DNA from: JBHGAV01 sp041946685
GTDB taxonomy: Bacteria; Acidobacteriota; Terriglobia; Bryobacterales; Bryobacteraceae
Assembly (NCBI GenBank): GCA_041946685.1
Contig: JBHGAV010000070.1
Location: forward strand, 1-18,338
Length of the DNA stretch: 18,338 bases
Reading direction: 5' to 3'
Shown: positions 6,343 through 13,049 of the stretch, one piece after another
Numbering within the stretch: the first letter of the stretch is position 1
Layout of the letters: every line of letters begins with the position of its first letter
Made by a program: the position numbers and the translations under genes
Notes under the pieces: model-generated
The model's input: only the letters and a program-made list of their open reading frames with translations
Database searches by the model: none
What the model was told of the DNA's origin: nothing

Positions 6343-7344
6343 CTAAGCGCCTGTCCGCGGACGGTAGCCGGGCCTCGCGCGAACCCGGTACTTCTTGGCC
6401 ACGTCGGAAACGATCTCGACGGATATGCGCCGGAAACCCTCGTTCGGATTGGGCGCCGGATAGTAGGTCACCGTGTAGGAATTGCCCAGGTCTTCCCGAA
6501 TCGACTCAAACGCTTCCACCTGCCGCTGCCAAGTCCTGGCGAAGTACGCCTTGCCGCCCGTGCGGTTGGCGAGGCGCTGAAACACGGCGCTGGAAACGGA
6601 GTCCTTGTTGACCTCGCTGGTGGAGATCACGTAGATCGGTATTCCCTCGTCTTCCGCCAGCGCCCGCACATCGTCCGGCGCGATCATGCTGGCGTTGTCG
6701 GGACCGTTGGAGAACACGATCAACACTTTTCGGCCAGGCACCTTGGCGGCGTCGCGCAGCGCCAGCAACATGGCGTTGTACAGCGCCGCATCGTCACCGG
6801 CCACCGCCTTGCGGAGGCCCATGATCGCCTCGGTGCGGTTGGGCGTGAGCGGTGCGGCTCTGGACAGATTGCGGCTGAAGGTGTACACCGCCACGCTGTC
6901 GGCGCGATCCAAGCCGCGGATGAAATCGGCGATCGCGTCAGAGGCGTACACGAAGCCCCGGTACATGTAGTTGCTCGTGTCGAAAAGGACGAACACGTTG
7001 GTCCCGACCAAGGCATCCGCCGCTCCCGGCGCCCCCGGAGGAGCGTCAGCAGCCTCCTCCGAAGGCACGATCGGACGCGTGCCTCCGTCGGCGAGCACTT
7101 GAACGGCGGGCTTACTCCCCTCGGAGAAGGTCGCGACCTTCTGCACGATCCCGTCCTCCAGGATGCGGAAATCGCTCGGTTTCAGGCCGTTGATGTAACG
7201 GCTTCGGTTGTCGGTGACCGTGAACGTCAGAACAACCATGTCGACCTTGACGCGAAACAGCGGCCGCTGGGATTCCTGGGCAATCAGGACCGCCCCTCCC
7301 AGGGCCGCCAGGGCGCCCATCCAAGTCCACTTGCCACGCATCAT
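6343..7344 (-). CDS. Exported VWFA-related protein of acidobacterial type
   Basis: The 333-residue product starts MMRGKWTWMGALAALGGAVL, a Sec-type signal sequence, and continues LFRVKVDMVVLTFTVTDN and GLKPSDFRILEDG, the N-terminal module of acidobacterial VWFA-related proteins (TIGR03436-like). A von Willebrand A domain follows from about residue 115 (NVFVLFDTSNYM) to about 285. The metal site (MIDAS) looks altered: DTSNY in place of D.S.S, and SNGPDN in place of the usual SDG.DN. A C-terminal beta-rich piece (SYTVTYYPAPNP, ending RVRARPGYRP) is also family-like. ATG 7344 was chosen over GTG 7359 because GAGGAC sits at proper spacing before it. The gene is 22 bases after the 1128-residue protein and 77 bases before cas10. 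Such proteins are usually found outside the cytoplasm; the ligand is unknown. Confidence 0.85.
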   Translation of the reverse strand: MMRGKWTWMGALAALGGAVLIAQESQRPLFRVKVDMVVLTFTVTDNRSRYINGLKPSDFRILEDGIVQKVATFSEGSKPAVQVLADGGTRPIVPSEEAADAPPGAPGAADALVGTNVFVLFDTSNYMYRGFVYASDAIADFIRGLDRADSVAVYTFSRNLSRAAPLTPNRTEAIMGLRKAVAGDDAALYNAMLLALRDAAKVPGRKVLIVFSNGPDNASMIAPDDVRALAEDEGIPIYVISTSEVNKDSVSSAVFQRLANRTGGKAYFARTWQRQVEAFESIREDLGNSYTVTYYPAPNPNEGFRRISVEIVSDVAKKYRVRARPGYRPRTGA

Positions 7345-7366
7345 AACGCCGGTCCTCACTAGTCCT

Positions 7367-10300
7367 CTACTCGAGCGACGCCTTCTGATCCCCCTCCGCC
7401 GCGCTGCGAGCCGCGCGCCGGACCTCCGCGCCCACGTGCCGCAGTGAACTCAGCACCGCCGGCCAATCCTCCAGGTGGGAGGCGAAGATGCGTTGTACCG
7501 CGAGCCGGGTCCACTCCGGCACCGAGAGATTCAGTTGTGCCGGGGGCATGCGGATCTCATCGGCCAGCACCGCCCAGTACAGGGTATTGGATTCCCAGCT
7601 CTCGGCCAGGATGCGGCTGGAGTACCCCATCAAAGTGGGGAAGGTCCTCAAGCTGAGCAATTCCGGCCTGTAGGAGGCCGTCAGCGTCGGCTTCGGCGTG
7701 CCGAAGGCCCGCGAGACGGCCGCGTAGTCAATCTGGCCGGGAGCACTGGCCGCCATCTGGCGGATACGGGCGGCGATCCCCTCCGCCGGCTCCGGCCGAC
7801 GGGTCAGCATCTCCTTGGCCAACAGGAACTGCTCCGACGGCGTCAGTTCTTCCAGCGCCCCGGCCGCATCGCCATGATCGAGCAACCGCGAAAAGCGGTA
7901 TACCCTGGCGGGGGCTGCTTGCAGTGAGATGACCTGCTCGACCTCGGCTCGCACACCAGCGTCCATGACGGATTCCGCCACCAGCGAGGCGGAGCAGTGG
8001 ATGTGCAGCGCCACCCAATGCATCTGGGCCGGAGTGACGTTCCACCAGCGCGGCACCTTGGCCGACAGGATCAACTGCGGCACCAGGTCCCCCCAGATCA
8101 GGGCTTGCTCACGGTCCGGGACCAGGAAGTTCTGCTCAGCCTGGGCCAGCGCGTATGGGAGAGCGGCCAGGGATCCGATCAGGCGGCCGCCGGCTCCCAT
8201 CGGCCAGCCGCTGCCGTACGGGGCGGTTGTCCTCCAGCTCTCCCTGGAGCCGGACATGCCCAGGAAGTCGTGGCTGCGAACGAACGAGGAGCTGCTGCGA
8301 AGCAGTTCCGCCGCGGGGGGTGCGTAGTAGATGTAGTTCAGCCCGACCAGGGTGTCACGGAGAGCCGGTGCAAGCTGTCCCCGGATTTCTTGAAGCCTTG
8401 CCGGATCGCGTCCCGCCTTCTCCAGCAGAGAGCGGAGATTCAATCGTCTCTGCACCTCAATGTGGCGCTCCGGCCAATAGCCGGACTGCATCGAGTTCTT
8501 CTCGGCGCTCGACAGCGGGCTGCGCGGCGAATCGATGTTGTTGAACATCGCTGTCAGGCGCCCGATGAGCGCCGTGTTCAGTTTCTCGCCTTTCGCCAGG
8601 CTGTCGGCGTGATCGGCGACTTCGAAAAGCAAACTCAAAGGCACCAGGCGCTGCGCGTCAAAATAGCCGCGCATCTCGGCGGCTGCCGCCTCACGCAGCT
8701 CGGCGGTCTCGGGCGGCCCCGAGCCCGCCAGCAGATTCATCAGCCGCTCCTGTGGCTGGGCGCCCACAGCTCCTCCAGTCGCCTTCAGGAGCGTCGTCAC
8801 GCCGGAGCGGCCTGCATTGAAGACGTCCGTGGCCGAGCGAACTTTCTCGAAACTCGACAGTATCCCGCCCAAAGCCGCATCCGCCTCCGCAGCAGGGATC
8901 GAGTGCTGGCGGCAGAAGATCTGCCACAAACCCACCAGGGCCTGGAAGGTGCCCAGCGCGTCGCTCCGCAGCGCCTGGTTGCCTATGCCATCGATCACTC
9001 CCGCCGTGTCGAGAAACCGCAGTATGACTGCGTCGCTGATCGATGGGACTTCGCTGAAAACCGGGTACTGAGCGCCGTAGCGACGGTAGGCGCGCGCCAG
9101 CCGGTCCACGGTGGCGGGAGCCAGCGGCTGGGCCCGGCCGCGGTTCAAGTCGCTCAAGGTCATGAAGATCTTAAGAGGTTCGTTCTCGATGCTCTTCCGG
9201 CACAGGGCAAAGAGGGCCTCCAGAACGTCGTCGGGCCCTTTCCAGGAGGGCGCCTGGCGGCTGAGCCGCTCGTCATACCGGCCCTCCGGCTGCTCCGTGA
9301 ACAGCCTCTTCCACACCTCCAGGCCGCCTGGTACGTGCGGCCTGCCGTCGGGTTCCAGGCGCAGGCGCGTGGTGAGCAGCAACATGTCCGTGTTGGACTG
9401 GAACACGGGGCGCGCGGGACCGGGGCTGGTGACGCGTCCCCGGATCGCCAGGTAGAATCTCCTCATCCTCTCGGGCTCGGTCAGGTAGTCCTTGACGGGG
9501 CCGTTGAGCCGGGCCAGGGCGTCGAAGTAGCTCGCCATCCAGCCGTCGTCTCTGGAAATCAGCCGCTCGAAGAACCGGGCGCCCTGATCGGGAGACACCC
9601 CAACGAGGTCTTCCCACATGCGGGAGGTCCGGGCTCCCCCGGGGACCACCGCCCTGCCCTCGCGGATCTCGAACATTGACCCGAAGAAGTCCAGAACGTG
9701 GGCAAAGGCCTTCAATCGGTCCATTGGGATGCTCTTGCGCAACTCGGCGGCGGTCTCCGGATCGGGTTTGGACAGGGCGAGGTACAGCCGGCACAAAGAC
9801 GGGTCAGCCAGGAAGGCGTCGATCAGGTCGCCCGTCTGCTTCGCCCTGGGCGCCTGCCAGTATTCCGTGGTTGCCGCCACGGCCACGCGCGACGGCCGGT
9901 AATCGTACACAAAAGGCCGGTTGGTGCGGAGCGCTTGTTCCAGTTCGGCCAGAGGGAAGCCGGAATCGATGGTCAGGAATGCCCGGGAGGCGTTCACCGT
10001 CTCCAGGACCACCTCCGTGCCGCACGCTCCCCGCATCCGGTAGCCGAGCGTCCGCAGCAGATCCGCCGTCTGGGTAGAGTCGCAGGTTTCCACCCGTATC
10101 TCCTGTGCCGGGCCCGCCAGCTTCTCCAATTCCCGCGCCTGCGAGACGTATCGCACGAGGAGCTTCAAGTACTCCGTCGGAACGAGGCCCTCTTTGCCGG
10201 AACCCGCTTGGTAGCCGCTGACGACGACGTTTCTGGCCAGCGCCGGGAGAATTCCCGATTCGGTCACGTCGGCCGAGATCGCGGCCATGCGCTTAAAGGA

Positions 10301-10753
10301 GACCAGCGGACCGGGGATCGGAGTTGTGACTCCGGGTTCCGGGGAAGACTGCGGCCGCTCCAAGGTGTTTCGGTCCCAGCCCGTGCCCCCGAGCTCACGG
10401 TAGTGTCGCAGGTGCCCCAATGCTGCCGTCCGGTCGCCCGCCTCCAGCGCCAGCAACACCAACTTCCTTGCCACTCCGGCACGCCGGGTCCTCTGATCGG
10501 GGCCCTCCAGGGATTCCAGAAGCCTCTCGTACGCGGCCCGCGCGCCGGGGCTGCCGTGCCTCTCCAGGAAACCAGCGTACGCTTCCAGGACTGCGGGGCC
10601 GGCATCCCGCCTGGAAACGGCGGCGCGCAGAAGCTGCTCTGCGCGTGCGGCATCTCCAGCGTCCTCGAGCCTGATCGCCTCCCGGACGGCATCCTGCGCC
10701 GAAACGTGAATGACGGATGCGAAGAACGCCACCAGAACCGCAAAAGCCCTCAT
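7367..10753 (-). CDS. Large exported protein of unknown function (1128 residues)
   Basis: I do not recognise this protein beyond its ends. It starts MRAFAVLVAFFASVIHVSAQ, a good signal peptide with cleavage expected after VSA at residue 19. Residues about 22-122 are amphipathic helices resembling TPR units (for example AIRLEDAGDAARAEQLLRAA and ALEAGDRTAALGHLRHYREL). The remainder is mostly Leu/Ala/Arg-rich and looks alpha-helical, with a more mixed segment around residues 215-310 (ETCDSTQTADLLRTLGY, AFLTIDSGFPLAELEQAL). No transmembrane segment, catalytic motif or caspase-like (CHAT) signature was found. A GGAG lies about 8 bases before the ATG at 10753. It is followed closely by the VWFA gene, so the two are probably co-translated parts of one exported system. 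The ORF itself is secure because of its length, signal peptide and spacing. Confidence 0.75.
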   Translation of the reverse strand: MRAFAVLVAFFASVIHVSAQDAVREAIRLEDAGDAARAEQLLRAAVSRRDAGPAVLEAYAGFLERHGSPGARAAYERLLESLEGPDQRTRRAGVARKLVLLALEAGDRTAALGHLRHYRELGGTGWDRNTLERPQSSPEPGVTTPIPGPLVSFKRMAAISADVTESGILPALARNVVVSGYQAGSGKEGLVPTEYLKLLVRYVSQARELEKLAGPAQEIRVETCDSTQTADLLRTLGYRMRGACGTEVVLETVNASRAFLTIDSGFPLAELEQALRTNRPFVYDYRPSRVAVAATTEYWQAPRAKQTGDLIDAFLADPSLCRLYLALSKPDPETAAELRKSIPMDRLKAFAHVLDFFGSMFEIREGRAVVPGGARTSRMWEDLVGVSPDQGARFFERLISRDDGWMASYFDALARLNGPVKDYLTEPERMRRFYLAIRGRVTSPGPARPVFQSNTDMLLLTTRLRLEPDGRPHVPGGLEVWKRLFTEQPEGRYDERLSRQAPSWKGPDDVLEALFALCRKSIENEPLKIFMTLSDLNRGRAQPLAPATVDRLARAYRRYGAQYPVFSEVPSISDAVILRFLDTAGVIDGIGNQALRSDALGTFQALVGLWQIFCRQHSIPAAEADAALGGILSSFEKVRSATDVFNAGRSGVTTLLKATGGAVGAQPQERLMNLLAGSGPPETAELREAAAAEMRGYFDAQRLVPLSLLFEVADHADSLAKGEKLNTALIGRLTAMFNNIDSPRSPLSSAEKNSMQSGYWPERHIEVQRRLNLRSLLEKAGRDPARLQEIRGQLAPALRDTLVGLNYIYYAPPAAELLRSSSSFVRSHDFLGMSGSRESWRTTAPYGSGWPMGAGGRLIGSLAALPYALAQAEQNFLVPDREQALIWGDLVPQLILSAKVPRWWNVTPAQMHWVALHIHCSASLVAESVMDAGVRAEVEQVISLQAAPARVYRFSRLLDHGDAAGALEELTPSEQFLLAKEMLTRRPEPAEGIAARIRQMAASAPGQIDYAAVSRAFGTPKPTLTASYRPELLSLRTFPTLMGYSSRILAESWESNTLYWAVLADEIRMPPAQLNLSVPEWTRLAVQRIFASHLEDWPAVLSSLRHVGAEVRRAARSAAEGDQKASLE

Positions 10754-10806
10754 GTGTCCGCTCCAGAGATCTTTGGTAATTTACTTTAGCACGACTGCCC
10801 CGGTTG

Positions 10807-10822
10807 CCCGCCATGGCGCGGG
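10807..10822. other. GC-rich palindrome between the aldo/keto reductase gene and the large exported-protein gene
   Basis: CCCGC at 10807-10811 pairs with GCGGG at 10818-10822 around a 6-base loop, and the overlapping CGCCATGGCG at 10809-10818 region is close to a perfect palindrome. It sits 23-38 bases past the reductase stop codon on the minus strand and about 55 bases before the next start. It could weaken read-through between the two genes, or be an operator. No T run follows it, so a strong intrinsic terminator is unlikely. I saw no convincing promoter hexamers in this 91-base gap. Confidence 0.25.
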
Positions 10823-10844
10823 TGTAACTTCTGCGCCCGAGGCG

Positions 10845-11696
10845 TCAGAGCATTCCCAGGGGCACATCTCGGGAGGGAGCCGGGAAGGCAAGGTTCAAGG
10901 CCTCCTCGTCTTCAGCGGTGAGCGTCCAGCCCGCGGCCCCGCTGTTCTCGCGGACGTGGTCCGGATCGGAGGCCTTTGGTATGGCGAACACTCCCCGCAA
11001 CCGGGTCAGGAAATTGAGCACAACCTGCCGCGGCGTCCGGCCACGACGCCTGGCGATTTCCTCCAGCACTCTCCCGCCGGGAGAGCCCGCCGGGGGGAGG
11101 CTGCCATGGCCGAAGGGGCTGTAGCCGACAACCGCTATCTCGTGCTGGCCGCAGAACGGAATAAGCTTCCGCTCGATACCCCGATCTCCCAGATGATACA
11201 GCACCTGGTTGGCGGCGAGACGGCCCTTCAGGTACGCCGTCTGGGCCTCCTTCACGTCCGCCACGTCGAAGTTGCTGACGCCGAAGAAGCGGATCTTGCC
11301 CGATGCGACCAGATCCTCCATGGCCCGCATCGTCTCGGCAAGCGGGTGCCGTCCCCGCCAATGCAGCAGGTACAGGTCCAGATGGTCTGTGCCGAGCCGC
11401 CGCAGGCTGCGCTCGCAGGCTCTGAGGGTGCCCTGGCGAGATGCGTTGGAGGGCAGCACTTTGCTCACCAGGAACACCTCGTCCCTTCGGCCCGCGATCG
11501 CTTCCGCGATCAACTCTTCGGCGCGGCCGTTGCCGTACATCTCCGCCGTATCGATGTGGGTCATGCCGAGGTCGAGGCCGAGGCGCAGCGCGGCCACCGC
11601 CCGGCGCTCCGACTCCCGATTCCCCTCGATCATCCATGTCCCCTGCCCGATGACGGGGACTTCGACGCCCGTCCACCCGAGTGCTTTGCGCTGCAT
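10845..11696 (-). CDS. Aldo/keto reductase
   Basis: A cytoplasmic NAD(P)H-dependent oxidoreductase of the aldo/keto reductase superfamily, expected to reduce aldehydes or ketones. The 283-residue product shows the full catalytic tetrad: D49 and Y54 in IDTAEMYGNG, K79 in LVSKVLPSN, and H112 in LYLLHWRG. Also typical are the GVSNFDV segment near residue 139, NQVLYHLGDRGIE near 161, and the coenzyme-binding VFAIPKASDPDHVREN toward the C-terminus. The length is normal for short bacterial members of the family. It lies 26 bases after the DUF1015 gene and is probably co-transcribed with it. The substrate cannot be read from the sequence, so no gene symbol is given. Confidence 0.93.
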   Translation of the reverse strand: MQRKALGWTGVEVPVIGQGTWMIEGNRESERRAVAALRLGLDLGMTHIDTAEMYGNGRAEELIAEAIAGRRDEVFLVSKVLPSNASRQGTLRACERSLRRLGTDHLDLYLLHWRGRHPLAETMRAMEDLVASGKIRFFGVSNFDVADVKEAQTAYLKGRLAANQVLYHLGDRGIERKLIPFCGQHEIAVVGYSPFGHGSLPPAGSPGGRVLEEIARRRGRTPRQVVLNFLTRLRGVFAIPKASDPDHVRENSGAAGWTLTAEDEEALNLAFPAPSRDVPLGML

Positions 11697-11722
11697 TATC
11701 GCCCCGCCGGCTGCGCGTCCGG

Positions 11723-12958
11723 CTACCCCTCCAGCTTGTAGATCGTCAGGCCGGAAAGAAGCTTGGGGTAGAAGTCGGTGGATTTCTGCGGCATCACTCC
11801 GCCCGAGAAGGCCACCCGGCCGACATCGGCGACCGAAGTCGCTTCAAGCAGAAATGCGACCTTGGCGCCCCCCCGGCGCACCTCTTCCACGGCAGCGTCC
11901 GAGCCGCGCATGTACCGGATACGCTTCTCGTGCTTCACTTCCTCCTCGCCGATCCCAAGAATGTCGCGCAGGATGCGCTCGTGGAGAAAGGACACGTCGA
12001 GCCGGCCCGGTTCACGGCCGGCCTCGAGCAGGTGCAGCCCTGCCGGGGTCGCCACGCCAAGTCTGATCAGGCCGGGATGCGGCTCCGCCCATGAGCGCTG
12101 GAGGTCAGCCAGAGACACAACCTCCTGAATGCGGAAGGATGCACGCGCAGCGCTCAGAAAACGCTCGGGGTCGGCATTGTCCACCAACCTGTGCGTAGCC
12201 AGGATGCGCAGCCCGGCCGAGTCCATGTTCACGAAGGTCATCATCACACGGCGGGCGTCCTTGAGATCAGGGCGCTCATTGCGGAAGGCCAGCGCCGTCT
12301 CGTAGCGATGGTGCCCGTCGGCGATGATCAGCTTCTTCGAGCACATCGCATGCTGGATGGATGCGATCAGGACGGGCTCGGAGATGCGCCACAGGCGGTG
12401 CGTGGCCCCGTATTCGTCGGCGACTTCGGCGGCGGGCGGCTCGCCGGCCGCTTCGTCCAGGATCGCGTCCACTTCGCCGGCGGGGTCCGGATACAGCATA
12501 AAGATCTGGCCGAAGTGCGCGCCGGTGTGCCGCAAGAGTTCGAGGCGGTCCTGTTTGGGGCCGCTTAGAGTCTGCTCGTGACGGTGCACGATGCCGTCCG
12601 CGTAATCCTCCACCGCCCCCAGGCCGATGAAACCCTTGCGAAGCAGCCGCTCGCCGGTATCGGGCACCGTAAACTCCTGAAAGTAGGCGAAGAAAGCCGG
12701 CTCGGGATCGCGCACGAGGACACCTTCGGCGATCCATCGGCTAAGGTGCCCTGCCGCGCGAGTGTAGACGTTGTCCTCCGCTGAATCGGAAGGATATCGC
12801 TCGCCGAGGATGATCCGGACCAGATTGTGGGGGCTGAGCGACAAATAGCGCTCCCGCATCGGGGGGCTGATCTTGTCGTAGGGCTGCGTGACCAAATCGT
12901 CCAGTCGACCTGCCTTGGGGGCATAGCGATACGCACGGAAAGGGGATACGTCTGCCAT
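11723..12958 (-). CDS. DUF1015 family protein
   Basis: The 411-residue product matches the DUF1015 family along its length. The N-terminus reads VSPFRAYRYAPKAGRLDDLV followed by QPYDKISPPMRERY, and LSPHNLVRIILGE at 41-53. It has HRHEQTLSGPKQDRLELL at 125-142 and the hallmark IIADGHHRYETALAFRNE at 211-228. The DGHHR motif recalls the ParB/sulfiredoxin-fold kinases such as SerK, but a kinase role is only a possibility. No signal peptide is present, so it should be cytoplasmic. It is the first gene of the minus-strand run and is divergent from the propeller gene, 91 bases apart. The family assignment is firm and the function is not established. Confidence 0.9.
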   Translation of the reverse strand: MADVSPFRAYRYAPKAGRLDDLVTQPYDKISPPMRERYLSLSPHNLVRIILGERYPSDSAEDNVYTRAAGHLSRWIAEGVLVRDPEPAFFAYFQEFTVPDTGERLLRKGFIGLGAVEDYADGIVHRHEQTLSGPKQDRLELLRHTGAHFGQIFMLYPDPAGEVDAILDEAAGEPPAAEVADEYGATHRLWRISEPVLIASIQHAMCSKKLIIADGHHRYETALAFRNERPDLKDARRVMMTFVNMDSAGLRILATHRLVDNADPERFLSAARASFRIQEVVSLADLQRSWAEPHPGLIRLGVATPAGLHLLEAGREPGRLDVSFLHERILRDILGIGEEEVKHEKRIRYMRGSDAAVEEVRRGGAKVAFLLEATSVADVGRVAFSGGVMPQKSTDFYPKLLSGLTIYKLEG

Positions 12959-13001
12959 AGTTTAGCCTTTGGATAGCTACCCAGGATATCAGAGCCAGGT
13001 G

Positions 13002-13007
13002 TATACT
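13002..13007 (+). promoter_or_regulatory. Possible -10 element (TATACT) of the propeller-protein gene
   Basis: TATACT at 13002-13007 is a near-consensus -10 hexamer, 42 bases upstream of the ATG at 13050, in the 91-base gap shared by two divergent genes. No good -35 hexamer is found at 16-18 bases upstream (the sequence there is ACCCAG), so the promoter assignment is tentative. Confidence 0.3.
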
Positions 13008-13049
13008 TCTTTTCGCCACACCCGCGATGGCAAACGAGGAGTTGATTCT

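Noticed and set aside
7367..10753. Idea that the large protein is a TPR-CHAT protease like that of type III-E systems
   Set aside because: It has a signal peptide, and I found no His/Cys CHAT signature; the TPR-like resemblance is confined to the N-terminal 100 residues.
7997..10789. Long plus-strand open frames (7997-9679 and 9698-10789) opposite the large exported-protein gene
   Set aside because: Their translations are rich in Arg, Gln and His without any family motif, and they lie antisense to a gene with a signal peptide and ribosome binding site. Such antisense frames are common in high-GC DNA.
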